Numbered from the stretch's first letter, positions 9,278 to 18,591 are shown. The stretch: DNA of 64,000 bases from Paraburkholderia rhizosphaerae (GCF_004366595.1 NZ_SORE01000012.1:174025-238024), one strand, 5' to 3'. The notes: generated by a model from the sequence alone, not told the origin. Made by a program: numbers and translations.

Positions 9278-10759
9278 TCAGGGCTCGTCTGCGTCCGAGC
9301 CCGATAACGCATCGCCGAGCAGTTCGCGCGCCTCCTCACCCGGCAACGCTTCGACGTCGCGTAGTTTGCGATTCATTGCGCGTGTACGCACTTCCGCCTT
9401 TTCGATCGAACGCGTGACCGTTTCGAGTTGTGCCTTGGTCTTCGCGAGCACATCGCCGAACTGGCCGAACTCGGTCTTCACCGCGCCGAGCACTTGCCAT
9501 ACTTCACTCGAGCGCTGCTCGATCGCGAGCGTGCGAAAGCCCATCTGCAGGCTATTCAGCAATGCGGTCAAGGTCGTCGGACCGGCGACCGTCACGCGGT
9601 AGTCGCGCTGCAGCAGGTCGGTCAGACCCGGCCGGCGCAACACTTCCGCGTAGAGCCCTTCGGTCGGCAGGAATAACAGCGCGAAATCGGTCGTGTGCGG
9701 TGGCGCGATGTACTTCTCAGCAATCGTGCGCGCCTCGCCGCGAATGCGCGCTTCGAGTGCACGCGACGCCTCTTCGACCGCCACCGGGTCCACGCGCTCC
9801 TGCGCTTCGATCAGCCGCTCGTAGTCTTCTCGCGGAAATTTTGCGTCGATCGGCAGCCACACCGGCTCGGCCACGCCGTCCATCGACGGCTTGCCAGGCA
9901 GCCTGATCGCGAACTCGACGCGCTCCGCGCTCTTCGGTTTCGTCGCGACGTTCTTCGCAAACTGGTCGGCAGTCAACATCTGCTCGAGCAACGCTTCGAG
10001 TTGCACTTCGCCCCATGTGCCACGCGTCTTCACGTTGGTCAGCACCTTCTTCAGGTCGCCGACGCCGGCCGCGAGCGTCTGCATTTCGCCGAGCCCGCGA
10101 TGCACCTGTTCAAGGCGCTCGGATACGAGCTTGAACGATTCGCCAAGACGCTGCTCGAGCGTCGCATGCAGTTTTTCGTCGACGGTGCGGCGCATCTCTT
10201 CGAGCTTCGTCGCGTTGTTCGCTTCGATATCCTTCAGACGCTGCTCGATCGTCGCGCGCACTTCGGCAAAGCGCCGATCGTTCGCTTCGGTCATCTGCGC
10301 GAGTTGCTGCGTGAGCGTATCGCCGAACCGCTTCAACGTGACGCCCTGCTCGTCGCGCGCCTGCAGGGCCTGCAATTGCAGGCTCTGACGCACCGCGTCG
10401 AGCTGCTGCGCATTGGTTTCGGTCAGCTTCACGAGTTGCTGCGCGAAGCCATCGATCTTCCCGCTTTGCACGCTGGTCATGCTCGTGAATTGCGCGGCAA
10501 GCGTCTGCTGGAACTGCGAGAAACCGCCCGATAGCTCGGTGCGCGACACGCGCGCCGTTTCAGTGATGTCATTGCGCAACTCGCGCTCAAGACGTTCGAA
10601 TTCACGCGCCTGCGCATCGGCGCTCGACGCGATGCGACCGCCCAGCTCATCGAAACGTTCGTCATTGCGTCCCCGTGCGCCGACGCGCGTCAGCGCGATC
10701 AGCGCAACCACGAGCGCTATCGCCAGAACGACGTCGACCGCCAGGAGTGCGGCGATCAT
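9278..10759 (-). CDS. rmuC: DNA recombination protein RmuC
   Basis: A 493-residue RmuC-family protein. An N-terminal membrane anchor (about residues 2-22) is followed by a long coiled coil (about 35-200, rich in E, Q, R heptads) and the RmuC domain with GTWGEVQLEALLEQML and DAKFPREDYERL, typical of the predicted nuclease-fold domain. E. coli RmuC limits inversions at short inverted repeats. Its ATG overlaps the stop of the upstream dehydrogenase gene by 4 bases (ATGA), so they form an operon. Confidence 0.94.
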   Translation of the reverse strand: MIAALLAVDVVLAIALVVALIALTRVGARGRNDERFDELGGRIASSADAQAREFERLERELRNDITETARVSRTELSGGFSQFQQTLAAQFTSMTSVQSGKIDGFAQQLVKLTETNAQQLDAVRQSLQLQALQARDEQGVTLKRFGDTLTQQLAQMTEANDRRFAEVRATIEQRLKDIEANNATKLEEMRRTVDEKLHATLEQRLGESFKLVSERLEQVHRGLGEMQTLAAGVGDLKKVLTNVKTRGTWGEVQLEALLEQMLTADQFAKNVATKPKSAERVEFAIRLPGKPSMDGVAEPVWLPIDAKFPREDYERLIEAQERVDPVAVEEASRALEARIRGEARTIAEKYIAPPHTTDFALLFLPTEGLYAEVLRRPGLTDLLQRDYRVTVAGPTTLTALLNSLQMGFRTLAIEQRSSEVWQVLGAVKTEFGQFGDVLAKTKAQLETVTRSIEKAEVRTRAMNRKLRDVEALPGEEARELLGDALSGSDADEP

Positions 10760-11745
10760 GAACGCGCCTTCCCGATTACGTCAGGATTGATCGGATTCGG
10801 TGGACGCCCGGCACGCGGCCCTGCGCCGAGACCGGCGATCAGATTGTCCGCGGCAAGATTGGCCATCGCGCGGCGCGTTGACTCGGTCGCGCTGGCGATG
10901 TGCGGCGTCAGCACGACGTTCGGTACGGTCAGCAGCGCCGGGTTCACGCTCGGCTCGCCTTCGAACACATCGAGGCCCGCGGCCGCGATGCGCTTTTCGC
11001 GCAGCGCGACGGCCAACGCCGCGTCGTCGACGATGCCGCCGCGCGCGATATTGGTCAGCGTCGCGGTCGGCTTCATCAGCGCGAGTTCGGCCGCGCCGAT
11101 CGTGTGATGACTATCGGCGCTGTACGGCAGCACGAGTACGACATGATCGGCGCGCTTGAGCAGTTCTTCCTTCGACACGTATTGCGCGTTCAATTCCGCT
11201 TCGATCTGCGCCGTGACACGGGAACGGTTGTGGTAAATCACCTGCATGTTGAAGCCGCGCGCGCGGCGCGCGATCGCCTGGCCGATGCGGCCCATGCCGA
11301 TCACACCGAGCGTCGAGCCATACACGTCGGCGCCGAGGAAGCTGTCGTATCCCCACTTCTTCCAATGGCCGGCGCGCAGCCAGTGCTCCGATTCGGCGAT
11401 GCGGCGCGCGGTGGCCATCATCAACGCCCAGCCGAAATCGGCGGTCGTTTCGTTGAGTACGTCCGGTGTATTGGTGCCGAGCACGTTCGCCGCATTGAAG
11501 GCGGCCATATCGAAGTTGTTGTAACCGACTGCCATATTCGACACGACGCGCAAACGCGGCGCGGCCGCGAACGTCGCCGCGCCGATCGGCTCGCCGGCCG
11601 TCAGCGCGCCGTCCTTGTCGGCGAGACGCGCGAGCAGCGCGTCGTTGCCCAGCACGTCGCCGTTATTCCAGTCGACGTCGAAGTACTGCTTGAGCCGCTC
11701 GATTACATCCGGAAAGATCGGACGTGCGACCAGGATCTTTTGCAT
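10756..11745 (-). CDS. 2-hydroxyacid dehydrogenase (glyoxylate/hydroxypyruvate/2-ketogluconate reductase type)
   Basis: A D-isomer-specific NAD(P)-dependent 2-hydroxyacid dehydrogenase of 329 residues. The Rossmann loop reads GVIGMGRIGQAIARRA, and the catalytic Arg (NIARGGIVDD), Glu (FEGEPSVNP) and His (LTPHIASAT) are all visible. The best match is the GhrB/TkrA type. The start at 11745 (MQKILVARP) is chosen because an SD-like GGAG lies 7 bases upstream; two in-frame start codons further upstream fit less well. It is coupled to rmuC by a 4-base overlap. Confidence 0.92.
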   Translation of the reverse strand: MQKILVARPIFPDVIERLKQYFDVDWNNGDVLGNDALLARLADKDGALTAGEPIGAATFAAAPRLRVVSNMAVGYNNFDMAAFNAANVLGTNTPDVLNETTADFGWALMMATARRIAESEHWLRAGHWKKWGYDSFLGADVYGSTLGVIGMGRIGQAIARRARGFNMQVIYHNRSRVTAQIEAELNAQYVSKEELLKRADHVVLVLPYSADSHHTIGAAELALMKPTATLTNIARGGIVDDAALAVALREKRIAAAGLDVFEGEPSVNPALLTVPNVVLTPHIASATESTRRAMANLAADNLIAGLGAGPRAGRPPNPINPDVIGKARS

Positions 11746-11812
11746 TGCCATTCTCCGAGTTACGCGCCACACCGTTGCCCAGCTTGCCGAACGATGGGCG
11801 CTGCCAGCCGCT

Positions 11813-13294
11813 TCAGAAAAACAACCACGTCGTCGCGATAAACAGCGGTATCAGCACGATGCCCGACCATGCGAGGTACGCAAAGAAGCTGGGCATCCGC
11901 ACACCGCGCGATTCGGCGATCGCTCTCACCATAAAATTGGGCGCATTGCCGATGTAGCTGTTCGCGCCCATGAACACCGAGCCGGCCGAGATCGCCGTGA
12001 GCGTCGATGCGCCGGTCGTCATCAGGTGCTGCGCATCGCCGCCGGCCAGATTGAAGAACACGAGGTAGGTCGGCGCATTGTCGAGAAACGACGACAGCAA
12101 GCCGGTCGCCCAGAAGTACATCGCATCGCGCGGCTGGCCCGACTCATCATGAATCAGATGCACGAGCCGCGCGAACGCGCCCGTCTCTCCCGCGCGCAGC
12201 ATCATGATGACCGGCGCGATCGTCACGAAGATGCCCGCGAACAGCTTCGCGACTTCGACGATCGGCGCCCAGTTGAACGCATTAGCCTTGCGCGCCGAAC
12301 GTGGCGTAAGCGCAAGCGACGCCAGCGCGATCACGACGAGCGCAGCATCGCGCACCGCGTTTTGCAGTTCGACGCGCGCGCCGAACAGATGCCATTCGAT
12401 GCCGGGCCGCCAGAGACCGCTCATCAGCACCAGCGCGACCACCGCGGCCAGTAGCACGAAGTTGATCTTGCCGTCGATGAAGAATAAGCGAGAATCCGGC
12501 GTCGGGTCGAGGAACGGCGCGCGCACTTCACGGCTGCGGCGGAAATAGTAAGCATCGAGCACGTAGAACACCGCCAGCAGCACCACGCAGTTGAAAAGCA
12601 TCGGCCGCGCGAGATGCACGGTGGTCCAGAAAAAGCTGACGCCGTTCAGAAAGCCCAGGAAAAGCGGCGGATCGCCAAGCGGCGACAGCGCGCCGCCCAC
12701 ATTCGCGACCAGAAAAATAAAGAACACCACGACATGCGCGGCATGCTTGCGGTTATCGTTCGCGCGCAACAACGGGCGAATCAGCAGCATTGCGGCGCCG
12801 GTCGTTCCCATGATGCTCGCGAGCAATGTACCGAGCGCGAGAAGCCCGGTGTTCAGCGCCGCGGAACCATGCAGATTGCCGTTGATGCTCACTCCGCCCG
12901 CGACGATATAAAGCGTTGTGAGCAGCACGATGAACGGCAAGTACTCTTCGAACAGCGCATGCATCAGCGTGCCGAATGCGGTCGTGGCGCCGAACGCAAA
13001 CGCAAATGGCACGAGCAGCGCCAGCGCCCATCCTGCGGAAATCTTGCCCTGGTGGTGATGCCAGAGCGCAGGCGTGATGAGCGGAAAAACCGCAATTGAC
13101 AGCAGCATGCACGCGAACGGCACGCCCCACCACGCGGACAGCGCCGCACCGTCGACGCTCGCCGCGCACGCAAGCTGCGGCCATAGCACCAGCGCCGCGG
13201 CACCCACGATGCCACGCAGAACCGGCGCGGCAGCGCGCACGGCACGCAAAGATGCGATCAGCTGCACAAGCAGCACAGGCAAGGCGGCGGGCAA
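11813..13294 (-). CDS. NhaD-type sodium:proton antiporter
   Basis: A polytopic membrane protein of about 490 residues from the ArsB/NhaD ion-transporter superfamily, with roughly a dozen hydrophobic segments. The family motifs NVGGALSPLGDPPLFLGFL and the late MGANSYIGNAPNFMVRAIAE are clear. It should exchange Na+ (or Li+) for H+ across the inner membrane. The start is uncertain: there is no ATG with an SD. TTG 13294 is used here, but GTG at 13276, 13240 or 13387 (overlapping lutC) are alternatives. An export-like hydrophobic stretch ending in ACAAS near residue 45 of this version agrees with annotated relatives. Confidence 0.85.
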   Translation of the reverse strand: MPAALPVLLVQLIASLRAVRAAAPVLRGIVGAAALVLWPQLACAASVDGAALSAWWGVPFACMLLSIAVFPLITPALWHHHQGKISAGWALALLVPFAFAFGATTAFGTLMHALFEEYLPFIVLLTTLYIVAGGVSINGNLHGSAALNTGLLALGTLLASIMGTTGAAMLLIRPLLRANDNRKHAAHVVVFFIFLVANVGGALSPLGDPPLFLGFLNGVSFFWTTVHLARPMLFNCVVLLAVFYVLDAYYFRRSREVRAPFLDPTPDSRLFFIDGKINFVLLAAVVALVLMSGLWRPGIEWHLFGARVELQNAVRDAALVVIALASLALTPRSARKANAFNWAPIVEVAKLFAGIFVTIAPVIMMLRAGETGAFARLVHLIHDESGQPRDAMYFWATGLLSSFLDNAPTYLVFFNLAGGDAQHLMTTGASTLTAISAGSVFMGANSYIGNAPNFMVRAIAESRGVRMPSFFAYLAWSGIVLIPLFIATTWLFF

Positions 13295-13376
13295 GGCGGG
13301 ATTCGTGAGATGAGCGGGATGGATGAATAAACGAACGAACGGATACGCGACAGCGACGCGCGTCGTGAACGGATGC

Positions 13377-14039
13377 TTACGCGCCACGCACGATAATCGC
13401 GTGCACGCGATACGGCCCATGCGCGCCCAACACCAGCGACTGCTCGATATCGGCGGTACGCGACGGCCCGGACACGAAGTTCGACGCACGCGGCAGCTCG
13501 CCGCGTTCGCTGCGAATCAGGTCGAATGCATCTTCGTGGCAACCGACGATGCGCGATGCGGGCACGATTGCGATATGCGTTTCGGGCAGCAGCGCAGCCG
13601 ACGCGTAAGTTTCCGGCCCTGACAGCAGAACCAGCGTTCCGCTTTCCGCGATCGCGCAGAAGCACCCGGTGAACCCGACCTTGTCGGTATCGTGCGGCTT
13701 GCGGAATTCGACGGAAAGACCCGCGTCGGCCCATGCGAACCCTTGCAGCGTCTGCCACGCGATAGCCTGCACCGGCAGAGCCTTCTCGGACAGGTAGCGA
13801 CGAGCAGCAGCGGGAACGTCGGTCAGCGCATCGACGGTGTCGACTGTCGAAGCCATCTGGATCGCACGCTCGGCAAAATGGCCGACGAGGTCGTCCGGCA
13901 ACGGCGGCCGAGGACCGCGCGGATGACTTTCCATATAACTTTGCGCCGCATCGCGCTCGCCGGCGGTCGGTTCGGGCCCGCGACCCTGCGCCGCGCGAAT
14001 GCGCGCGAGGATGTTGTTGCGGGCGGCGGAGGTATCCAT
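13377..14039 (-). CDS. lutC: LutC/YkgG-family lactate utilization protein (LUD domain)
   Basis: A 220-residue LUD-domain protein starting at ATG 14039 (MDTSAARNNILARIRAAQG). The family pattern GFTGCFCAIAESGTLVL and the end segment RTADIEQSLVLGAHGPYRVH are typical of LutC, the third subunit of the LutABC L-lactate oxidation complex. The partner genes lutA (cysteine-rich) and lutB (4Fe-4S) are not next to it: pncB is upstream and an antiporter downstream. Its role here is therefore less certain than the family name suggests. Confidence 0.88.
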   Translation of the reverse strand: MDTSAARNNILARIRAAQGRGPEPTAGERDAAQSYMESHPRGPRPPLPDDLVGHFAERAIQMASTVDTVDALTDVPAAARRYLSEKALPVQAIAWQTLQGFAWADAGLSVEFRKPHDTDKVGFTGCFCAIAESGTLVLLSGPETYASAALLPETHIAIVPASRIVGCHEDAFDLIRSERGELPRASNFVSGPSRTADIEQSLVLGAHGPYRVHAIIVRGA

Positions 14040-14238
14040 GAGCGAAGTCCCGGTATCGTTGCTGGTGCGATGAAGCGACATCTGACGAATTATACCGGCC
14101 GGTCATTGCGCGTCACCCTGGCCGTTTGGCCGATTCACACGCGGCAGGCCGCGTTTTATTCTGCTCGTGACGCGTCACCGTACAAGCAGGTCGCGCGTAG
14201 CGGTTCGTGCCAGCCGCGTGCGCGATATCAGCGGCCGC

Positions 14239-15444
14239 TCACTTGCCGCTTTCAGCTTCTTCGTCAATCGGCTGCGAAATGTTGAACACCTGCCGCAGGT
14301 ACGCGAGATACGCCTTGTCGTCGCACATGTTCTTGCCCGGCGAATCGGACAGTTTCGCAACCGGCTGGCCATTGCAGCGAACCATCTTGATCACGATCTG
14401 CAGCGGCTTGTAGCCCAGATCGTTGGTCAGGTTCGTGCCGACGCCGAACGCGAGCCTGCAGCGGCCGCGAAAACGCTCGTAGAGCTGCAGCACCTTCGGA
14501 ATATCGAGCGCGTCGGAGAACACCAGCACCTTCGTGCGCGGGTCGCAGCGGTTGTCCTCGTAGTGCTTTAGCAGTCGCTCGCCCCAATCGAACGGGTCGC
14601 CGGAATCGTGGCGCGCGCCGTCGAAGAGCTTGCAGAAGTACATGTCGAAATCGCGCAGAAACGCCTGCATGCCGTACACGTCGGAGAGCGCAATACCGAG
14701 GTCGCCGCGATACTCCTTCGCCCACATCTCGAAGCCGTAGATCTGCGAGTCGCGCAAACGCGGGCCTAGCGCCTGGCACGCCTGCAGGTACTCGTGCGCC
14801 ATCGTGCCGAGCGGCGTCAGGCCGTGCTTCATCGCGTACCAGACGTTGCTCGTACCGGCAAACTGCTCGCCGAGCCCGTCTTTCAGCGCGAGCAGGATTT
14901 CCTCGTGCCACTGTTTCGAAAAGCGGCGGCGCGTGCCGTAGTCGGCGATCTTGCAGTCGGCGAACTCGGGCTTTGCGCCGAGCAGCGCCATCTTGCCCTT
15001 CAGCCGCTCGCGGCCTTCGACGTAGTCCGGTTGTTGCTGCGTGTTGCGGAAATACACTTCATTGACGATCGCGAGCACCGGCACTTCGAAGAGGATCGTA
15101 TGCAGCCATGGGCCGTTGATCACAATCTCGATTTCACCGTTGCCCTTTGCGGACGGTGTGATCGAAATGGTCTTCTCGTTCAGATGAAAGAGCGCGAGGA
15201 AGTCGATGAAGTCGCCCTTCAGGAAGCGCATCCGGCGCAGGTAGTCGAGTTCATCTTCGGTGAAGCGCAGCTTGCAGAGCTTGCGCACTTCGTCGCGAAT
15301 CTCGTCGACGTACGGCACGAGATCGATGTTCGGCGTGCGGCAGCGGAACCGGTACTCGACGCTAGCCGCCGGGAAATGGTGCAGCACGACCTGCATCATT
15401 GTGAACTTGTACAGGTCGGTATCGAGCAGCGAAGTGATGATCAT
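14239..15444 (-). CDS. pncB: Nicotinate phosphoribosyltransferase
   Basis: A 401-residue PncB, which makes nicotinate mononucleotide from nicotinate and PRPP in NAD salvage. The N-terminus LLDTDLYKFTMMQVVLHHFP, the TPLGTMAHEYLQACQ segment containing the family's conserved His, and the PRPP-side DSGDPFDWGERLLKHY are all clear. Start ATG 15444 is chosen because the extra 63 in-frame residues upstream have no family match. It is a monocistronic minus-strand gene opposite fdxA. Confidence 0.96.
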   Translation of the reverse strand: MIITSLLDTDLYKFTMMQVVLHHFPAASVEYRFRCRTPNIDLVPYVDEIRDEVRKLCKLRFTEDELDYLRRMRFLKGDFIDFLALFHLNEKTISITPSAKGNGEIEIVINGPWLHTILFEVPVLAIVNEVYFRNTQQQPDYVEGRERLKGKMALLGAKPEFADCKIADYGTRRRFSKQWHEEILLALKDGLGEQFAGTSNVWYAMKHGLTPLGTMAHEYLQACQALGPRLRDSQIYGFEMWAKEYRGDLGIALSDVYGMQAFLRDFDMYFCKLFDGARHDSGDPFDWGERLLKHYEDNRCDPRTKVLVFSDALDIPKVLQLYERFRGRCRLAFGVGTNLTNDLGYKPLQIVIKMVRCNGQPVAKLSDSPGKNMCDDKAYLAYLRQVFNISQPIDEEAESGK

Positions 15445-15768
15445 GTTCGGGCGGGCTGGACGCGAGCAAACGGGAAAACGCGGGCTCAGTGTATTCGAAT
15501 GTGAAACCGCGCCGCTGGCGCAGGCAAGCCGGATGTTACCCGAATGAGCGCGGAGCGCGCGTCCGGCAAAGCCGCGCGCGGCTCGCCGGTTGCGGTCTGC
15601 CTCGCCCGTGCCATACGGCTTTGCGCGGCCCATAAACTAATCACGAAACGATATAAAAGCGTCGAAGCTATGCCACATGCGCTAGTTGGCGTTACGTTAC
15701 AATAGCTTTTTTGGCGTTTTGCCATCCCCAATATCCCCCATACCGCTACCGTTCCTGGAGTTGCCTGA

Positions 15769-16092
15769 ATGACTCACGTTGTGACCGAAAGCTGCATCAA
15801 GTGCCGCTATACCGACTGCGTCGATGTGTGCCCGGTGGACTGCTTTCGCGAAGGTCCCAACTTCCTCGCGATCGACCCGGACGAGTGCATCGATTGTGCG
15901 GTGTGCGTGGCCGAGTGCCCGGTGAACGCGATTTACGCTGAAGAAGACGTGCCTTCCGACCAGCAGCATTTCACGCCGCTCAATGCGGAGCTGGCGAAGG
16001 GTTGGCCGAGCATCACGAAAACCAAGGCGCCGCTGCCCGAAGCCGACGACTTCAAGGATGTGAAGGAAAAGCTCGCGCTGCTCGAGCGTTGA
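15769..16092 (+). CDS. fdxA: 7Fe ferredoxin FdxA
   Basis: A 107-residue ferredoxin with one 3Fe-4S and one 4Fe-4S cluster. Cysteines at 9, 12, 17, 21, 25 and 40, 43, 46, 50 fit the FdxA pattern (CIKCRYTDCVDVCPVDCF and CIDCAVCVAECPVNA). The family's C-terminal extension (about residues 60-107) is present. CTGGAG precedes the ATG as ribosome binding site. It acts as a low-potential electron carrier; its partner is not evident from context. Confidence 0.96.
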   Translation: MTHVVTESCIKCRYTDCVDVCPVDCFREGPNFLAIDPDECIDCAVCVAECPVNAIYAEEDVPSDQQHFTPLNAELAKGWPSITKTKAPLPEADDFKDVKEKLALLER

Positions 16093-16195
16093 TCCGTCGC
16101 CGTCGGTTGGTCCGTAGTCCGGCGGCGTCATCAGATCGACATCGGGACGTGCCGGCGAAATGTCATCGAGATGACCGGTCTAAACCGCGTCGCTA

Positions 16196-16224
16196 TTGAC
16201 AGGTCCCATAGCACCTCATACAAT
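16196..16224 (+). promoter_or_regulatory. Sigma-70 promoter of the first tRNA-Asn
   Basis: TTGACA (16196-16201), a 17-base spacer and TACAAT (16219-16224): a perfect -35 and a one-mismatch -10. Transcription would start about 16 bases before the mature tRNA end. Confidence 0.85.
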
Positions 16225-16247
16225 TTCGCTTCTCTGCTGTTTGTTGT

Positions 16248-16323
16248 TCCCCGATAGCTCAGTCGGTAGAGCGCCGGACTGTTAATCCGTAGGTCCCTGG
16301 TTCGAGCCCAGGTCGGGGAGCCA
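16248..16323 (+). tRNA. tRNA-Asn (anticodon GTT), copy 1
   Basis: 76 bases including encoded CCA. The acceptor stem TCCCCGA pairs with TCGGGGA, followed by discriminator G and CCA. The D arm (GCTCAGTCGGTAGAGC), the anticodon loop with GTT (ACTGTTAATC) and the T arm (GGTTCGAGCC) are all complete. It is identical to the copy at 16440. Confidence 0.97.
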
Positions 16324-16335
16324 AGAATTGCAAAG

Positions 16336-16360
16336 GCCCGTTCTCTAACGGGCTTTTTTA
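16336..16360 (+). terminator. Rho-independent terminator after tRNA-Asn copy 1
   Basis: The 7-bp stem GCCCGTT/AACGGGC with loop CTCT runs into six T residues. Confidence 0.85.
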
Positions 16361-16439
16361 TGTACTGAATAGTTCGAACGTGGGCAGGCACCCTGCTGCG
16401 CCTGCGTCGAGTTTTACCCTGTAGTGGTTCCTCTACAGG

Positions 16440-16515
16440 TCCCCGATAGCTCAGTCGGTAGAGCGCCGGACTGTTAATCCGTAGGTCCCTGGTTCGAGCC
16501 CAGGTCGGGGAGCCA
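16440..16515 (+). tRNA. tRNA-Asn (anticodon GTT), copy 2
   Basis: An exact 76-base duplicate of the first tRNA-Asn, including CCA. No convincing promoter is visible in the 80 bases between copy 1's terminator and this gene, so it may depend on read-through or on a weak promoter. Confidence 0.97.
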
Positions 16516-16521
16516 AACTCA

Positions 16522-16548
16522 AGGGCTGCGCGTCGCGCAGCCCTTTTT
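16522..16548 (+). terminator. Rho-independent terminator after tRNA-Asn copy 2
   Basis: A 10-bp stem AGGGCTGCGC/GCGCAGCCCT with loop GTC, followed by a T-rich stretch. Confidence 0.85.
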
Positions 16549-16628
16549 GTTTTCAGCGGTTGCAATCGGGTTTGTTTCTGCAGTGCATGGCATACGATGC
16601 CAATCGAGGTGTCTGTTGGGTTGATACC

Positions 16629-16832
16629 ATGCCTACCCGCAATGTCGTACTCACCGACCATCAGACCGCTTTCGTGGACCGATTGATCAAATCGGGGCGA
16701 TACCAGAATGCAAGCGAAGTTTTGCGCGAAGGCTTGCGCCTCGTGGAACGCGAGGAAGCCGAAGCGAAGGCACGGATCAGCGCATTGCGAGATGCCGCTC
16801 GCACCGGGCTTTCCGATATAGCACGACGCGAT
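16629..16832 (+). pseudogene. ParD-type antitoxin remnant (C-terminus lost, no parE)
   Basis: From ATG 16629 the frame encodes a ribbon-helix-helix antitoxin of the ParD/CC2985 family: a beta strand (NVVLTDHQTAFVDRLI), then KSGRYQNASEVLREGLRLVE and a charged helix, recognisable to about residue 66 (DIARRDG). After that the similarity stops and the frame continues without a stop through non-conserved sequence into creA. No ParE-like toxin is visible nearby in any frame. The most likely reading is a decayed toxin-antitoxin locus next to the tRNA genes. The right-hand boundary given is where the similarity ends. Confidence 0.75.
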
Positions 16833-16967
16833 GGATTTGCCTCGACATATTTCAGCGGTCGAGGGCGGCTAGCCGTTCGGCAGCTATGCCGGCAGCACGC
16901 CGACACCTCCGACCCGCGAAGCAGAGCCACCCTGGTTTACGATGTGGCTTTTTCCTCCGCCCTCCCA

Positions 16968-17477
16968 ATGAAACCCACTCCGCTTCGCGCGCCGCGCGCG
17001 GTCTCGATGGTTCTCCCGATGCTCGTGACGATCGGCGCATCACTTGCCACGCCTGTCGCACGCGCCGAGGAAGTGGCAAGCGTCAACACCAATTTCCACA
17101 TCACGGGCTCGGATCGCGTGGTGGTCGAGGCGTACGACGACCCGGCCGTCGAAGGCGTCACCTGCTATGTGTCGCGCGCCCGCACGGGCGGCATCAAAGG
17201 CACGCTCGGTATCGCCGAAGATCCGACCGAGGCGTCGATCGCGTGCCGTCAGGTCGGGTCGATCCGCTTCGCCGGCGGACCGCTGAAACAGCAAGCCGAC
17301 GTGTTCACCGAAAGGATGTCGCTAATCTTCAAGACGCTGCACGTGGTGCGTGTCGTCGACGCGAAGCGCAATACGCTCGTCTATCTGACTTACAGCGACC
17401 GGGTCACGAGCGGCAGCGCGAAAAACAGCGTATCCGCGGTGCCGATGCCCGCCGGCACGACGATTCCGGTGAAGTGA
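16968..17477 (+). CDS. creA: CreA family periplasmic protein
   Basis: A 169-residue CreA-family (YjjA-like, unknown biochemical role) secreted protein. The ATG at 16968 gives a signal peptide whose core is MVLPMLVTIGASLATPVARA, cleaved near ARA|EE at about residue 34. The mature part carries the family pattern HITGSDRVVVEAYDDPAVEGVTCYVS and GGIKGTLGIAEDPTEASIACRQVG. The reading frame is open upstream into the parD remnant, and there is no strong SD before this ATG. Translation by read-through from parD is possible, but the signal peptide supports this start. Confidence 0.88.
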   Translation: MKPTPLRAPRAVSMVLPMLVTIGASLATPVARAEEVASVNTNFHITGSDRVVVEAYDDPAVEGVTCYVSRARTGGIKGTLGIAEDPTEASIACRQVGSIRFAGGPLKQQADVFTERMSLIFKTLHVVRVVDAKRNTLVYLTYSDRVTSGSAKNSVSAVPMPAGTTIPVK

Positions 17478-17607
17478 CGCACTGACGCACGCTAGCGCAA
17501 TGGCGAACCGGCCCCGCGCATCTGAACGACCGCATCCCGGAAACGAAAGCTGTCTGTCTGACAACGGAAGCGCGCGGTAAACTACCGGATTGACCCGGAC
17601 TTGCCCG

Positions 17608-18435
17608 ATGACCACCACCCGTTTCCGCGATTCCGCCCGTTACTGGCGCACGCCGCTGTTACCCGGCGCGGACCTGCTCACGGCCGAATATCACGATCAT
17701 GAGTTCACGCCGCATTGGCATGACGCGTACACGATTCCCGTGATCGAAGCGGGCGCGGAAACCTATCGGTATCGCGGGTCGCAGCACGTCGCCGAGGCGG
17801 GCAGCGTGCCGGTGATCAATCCAGGCGAACTGCACACCGGCTCGCGTGCGATGGACGAAGGCTGGCGTTACCGCGTGCTGTATGCCCCGGTCGATTACCT
17901 GCAGCAACTCGCGCAGGACATCGCAGGCGTCGTTCAGCCGTTGCCGTGGTTCAACCCCGATGTGATTCACGACATCGATCTCGCGCAGCGTCTGTCGCAC
18001 GCACATCGTCTGCTCGAGGCCAACAGCGACCCGCTCGCCGCGCACGCGGCGATGCTCGATGCGCTGTCGACGCTGCTGGTGCGCTACGGCCGCACGAAGC
18101 CCGACACGCTCCAAAGCACCGCCGGCGATGCGCGCGTGCGCACGATGCAGGATCTGCTCAGCGAAACGCTCGCCGCCCCGGTGACGCTCGCCGAACTGGC
18201 CGACGCCGTCGACCTGTCGCCGTTTCACGCGGCTCGCCTGTTCTCACGCGCGACCGGCCTCGCGCCGCACGCATGGCGTAACCAGATCCGCTTGCAGCGC
18301 GCGCTCGCGCCGCTACGCGCGGGCGTATCGGTCACCGATGTCGCGGCCGACAGCGGATTCACCGACCAAAGCCACTTCACGCGGCACTTCCGTCGCATGT
18401 TCGGGGTGCCGCCGGGGCGCTGGCAGGGAACCTGA
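17608..18435 (+). CDS. AraC-family transcriptional regulator (AraC-like ligand-binding domain)
   Basis: A 275-residue regulator. The N-terminal cupin domain (YHDHEFTPHWHDAYTIPVIEAG) is of the AraC_binding type and the C-terminal pair of helix-turn-helices runs from about residue 175 (VTLAELADAVDLSPFHAARLF and VTDVAADSGFTDQSHFTRHF). The start at ATG 17608 is preferred over TTG 17590. It lies 156 bases upstream of azlC-azlD on the same strand, so it may control branched-chain amino-acid export; that link is inferred from position. Confidence 0.92.
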   Translation: MTTTRFRDSARYWRTPLLPGADLLTAEYHDHEFTPHWHDAYTIPVIEAGAETYRYRGSQHVAEAGSVPVINPGELHTGSRAMDEGWRYRVLYAPVDYLQQLAQDIAGVVQPLPWFNPDVIHDIDLAQRLSHAHRLLEANSDPLAAHAAMLDALSTLLVRYGRTKPDTLQSTAGDARVRTMQDLLSETLAAPVTLAELADAVDLSPFHAARLFSRATGLAPHAWRNQIRLQRALAPLRAGVSVTDVAADSGFTDQSHFTRHFRRMFGVPPGRWQGT

Positions 18436-18591
18436 GTTCGTAGCAGGCCCGCCCGGCCACGGCGCCCGCTTTCGCAAGCGCGCCGCCAGCCAACCGCGCC
18501 AGGTACCCGCAGGAACCCGACCCGCACCGCAAGAACGTACAAGCGCACCACCGTCGCCACGCACTAAGCTGGCGGCGAGGAGGAAATCAGC

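Noticed and set aside
16248..16515. Two identical 76-bp tRNA-Asn copies read as attachment-site duplicates of an integrative element
   Set aside because: Only 116 bases lie between them, each is a complete tRNA with its own terminator, and no integrase is present. A simple tandem gene duplication fits better.
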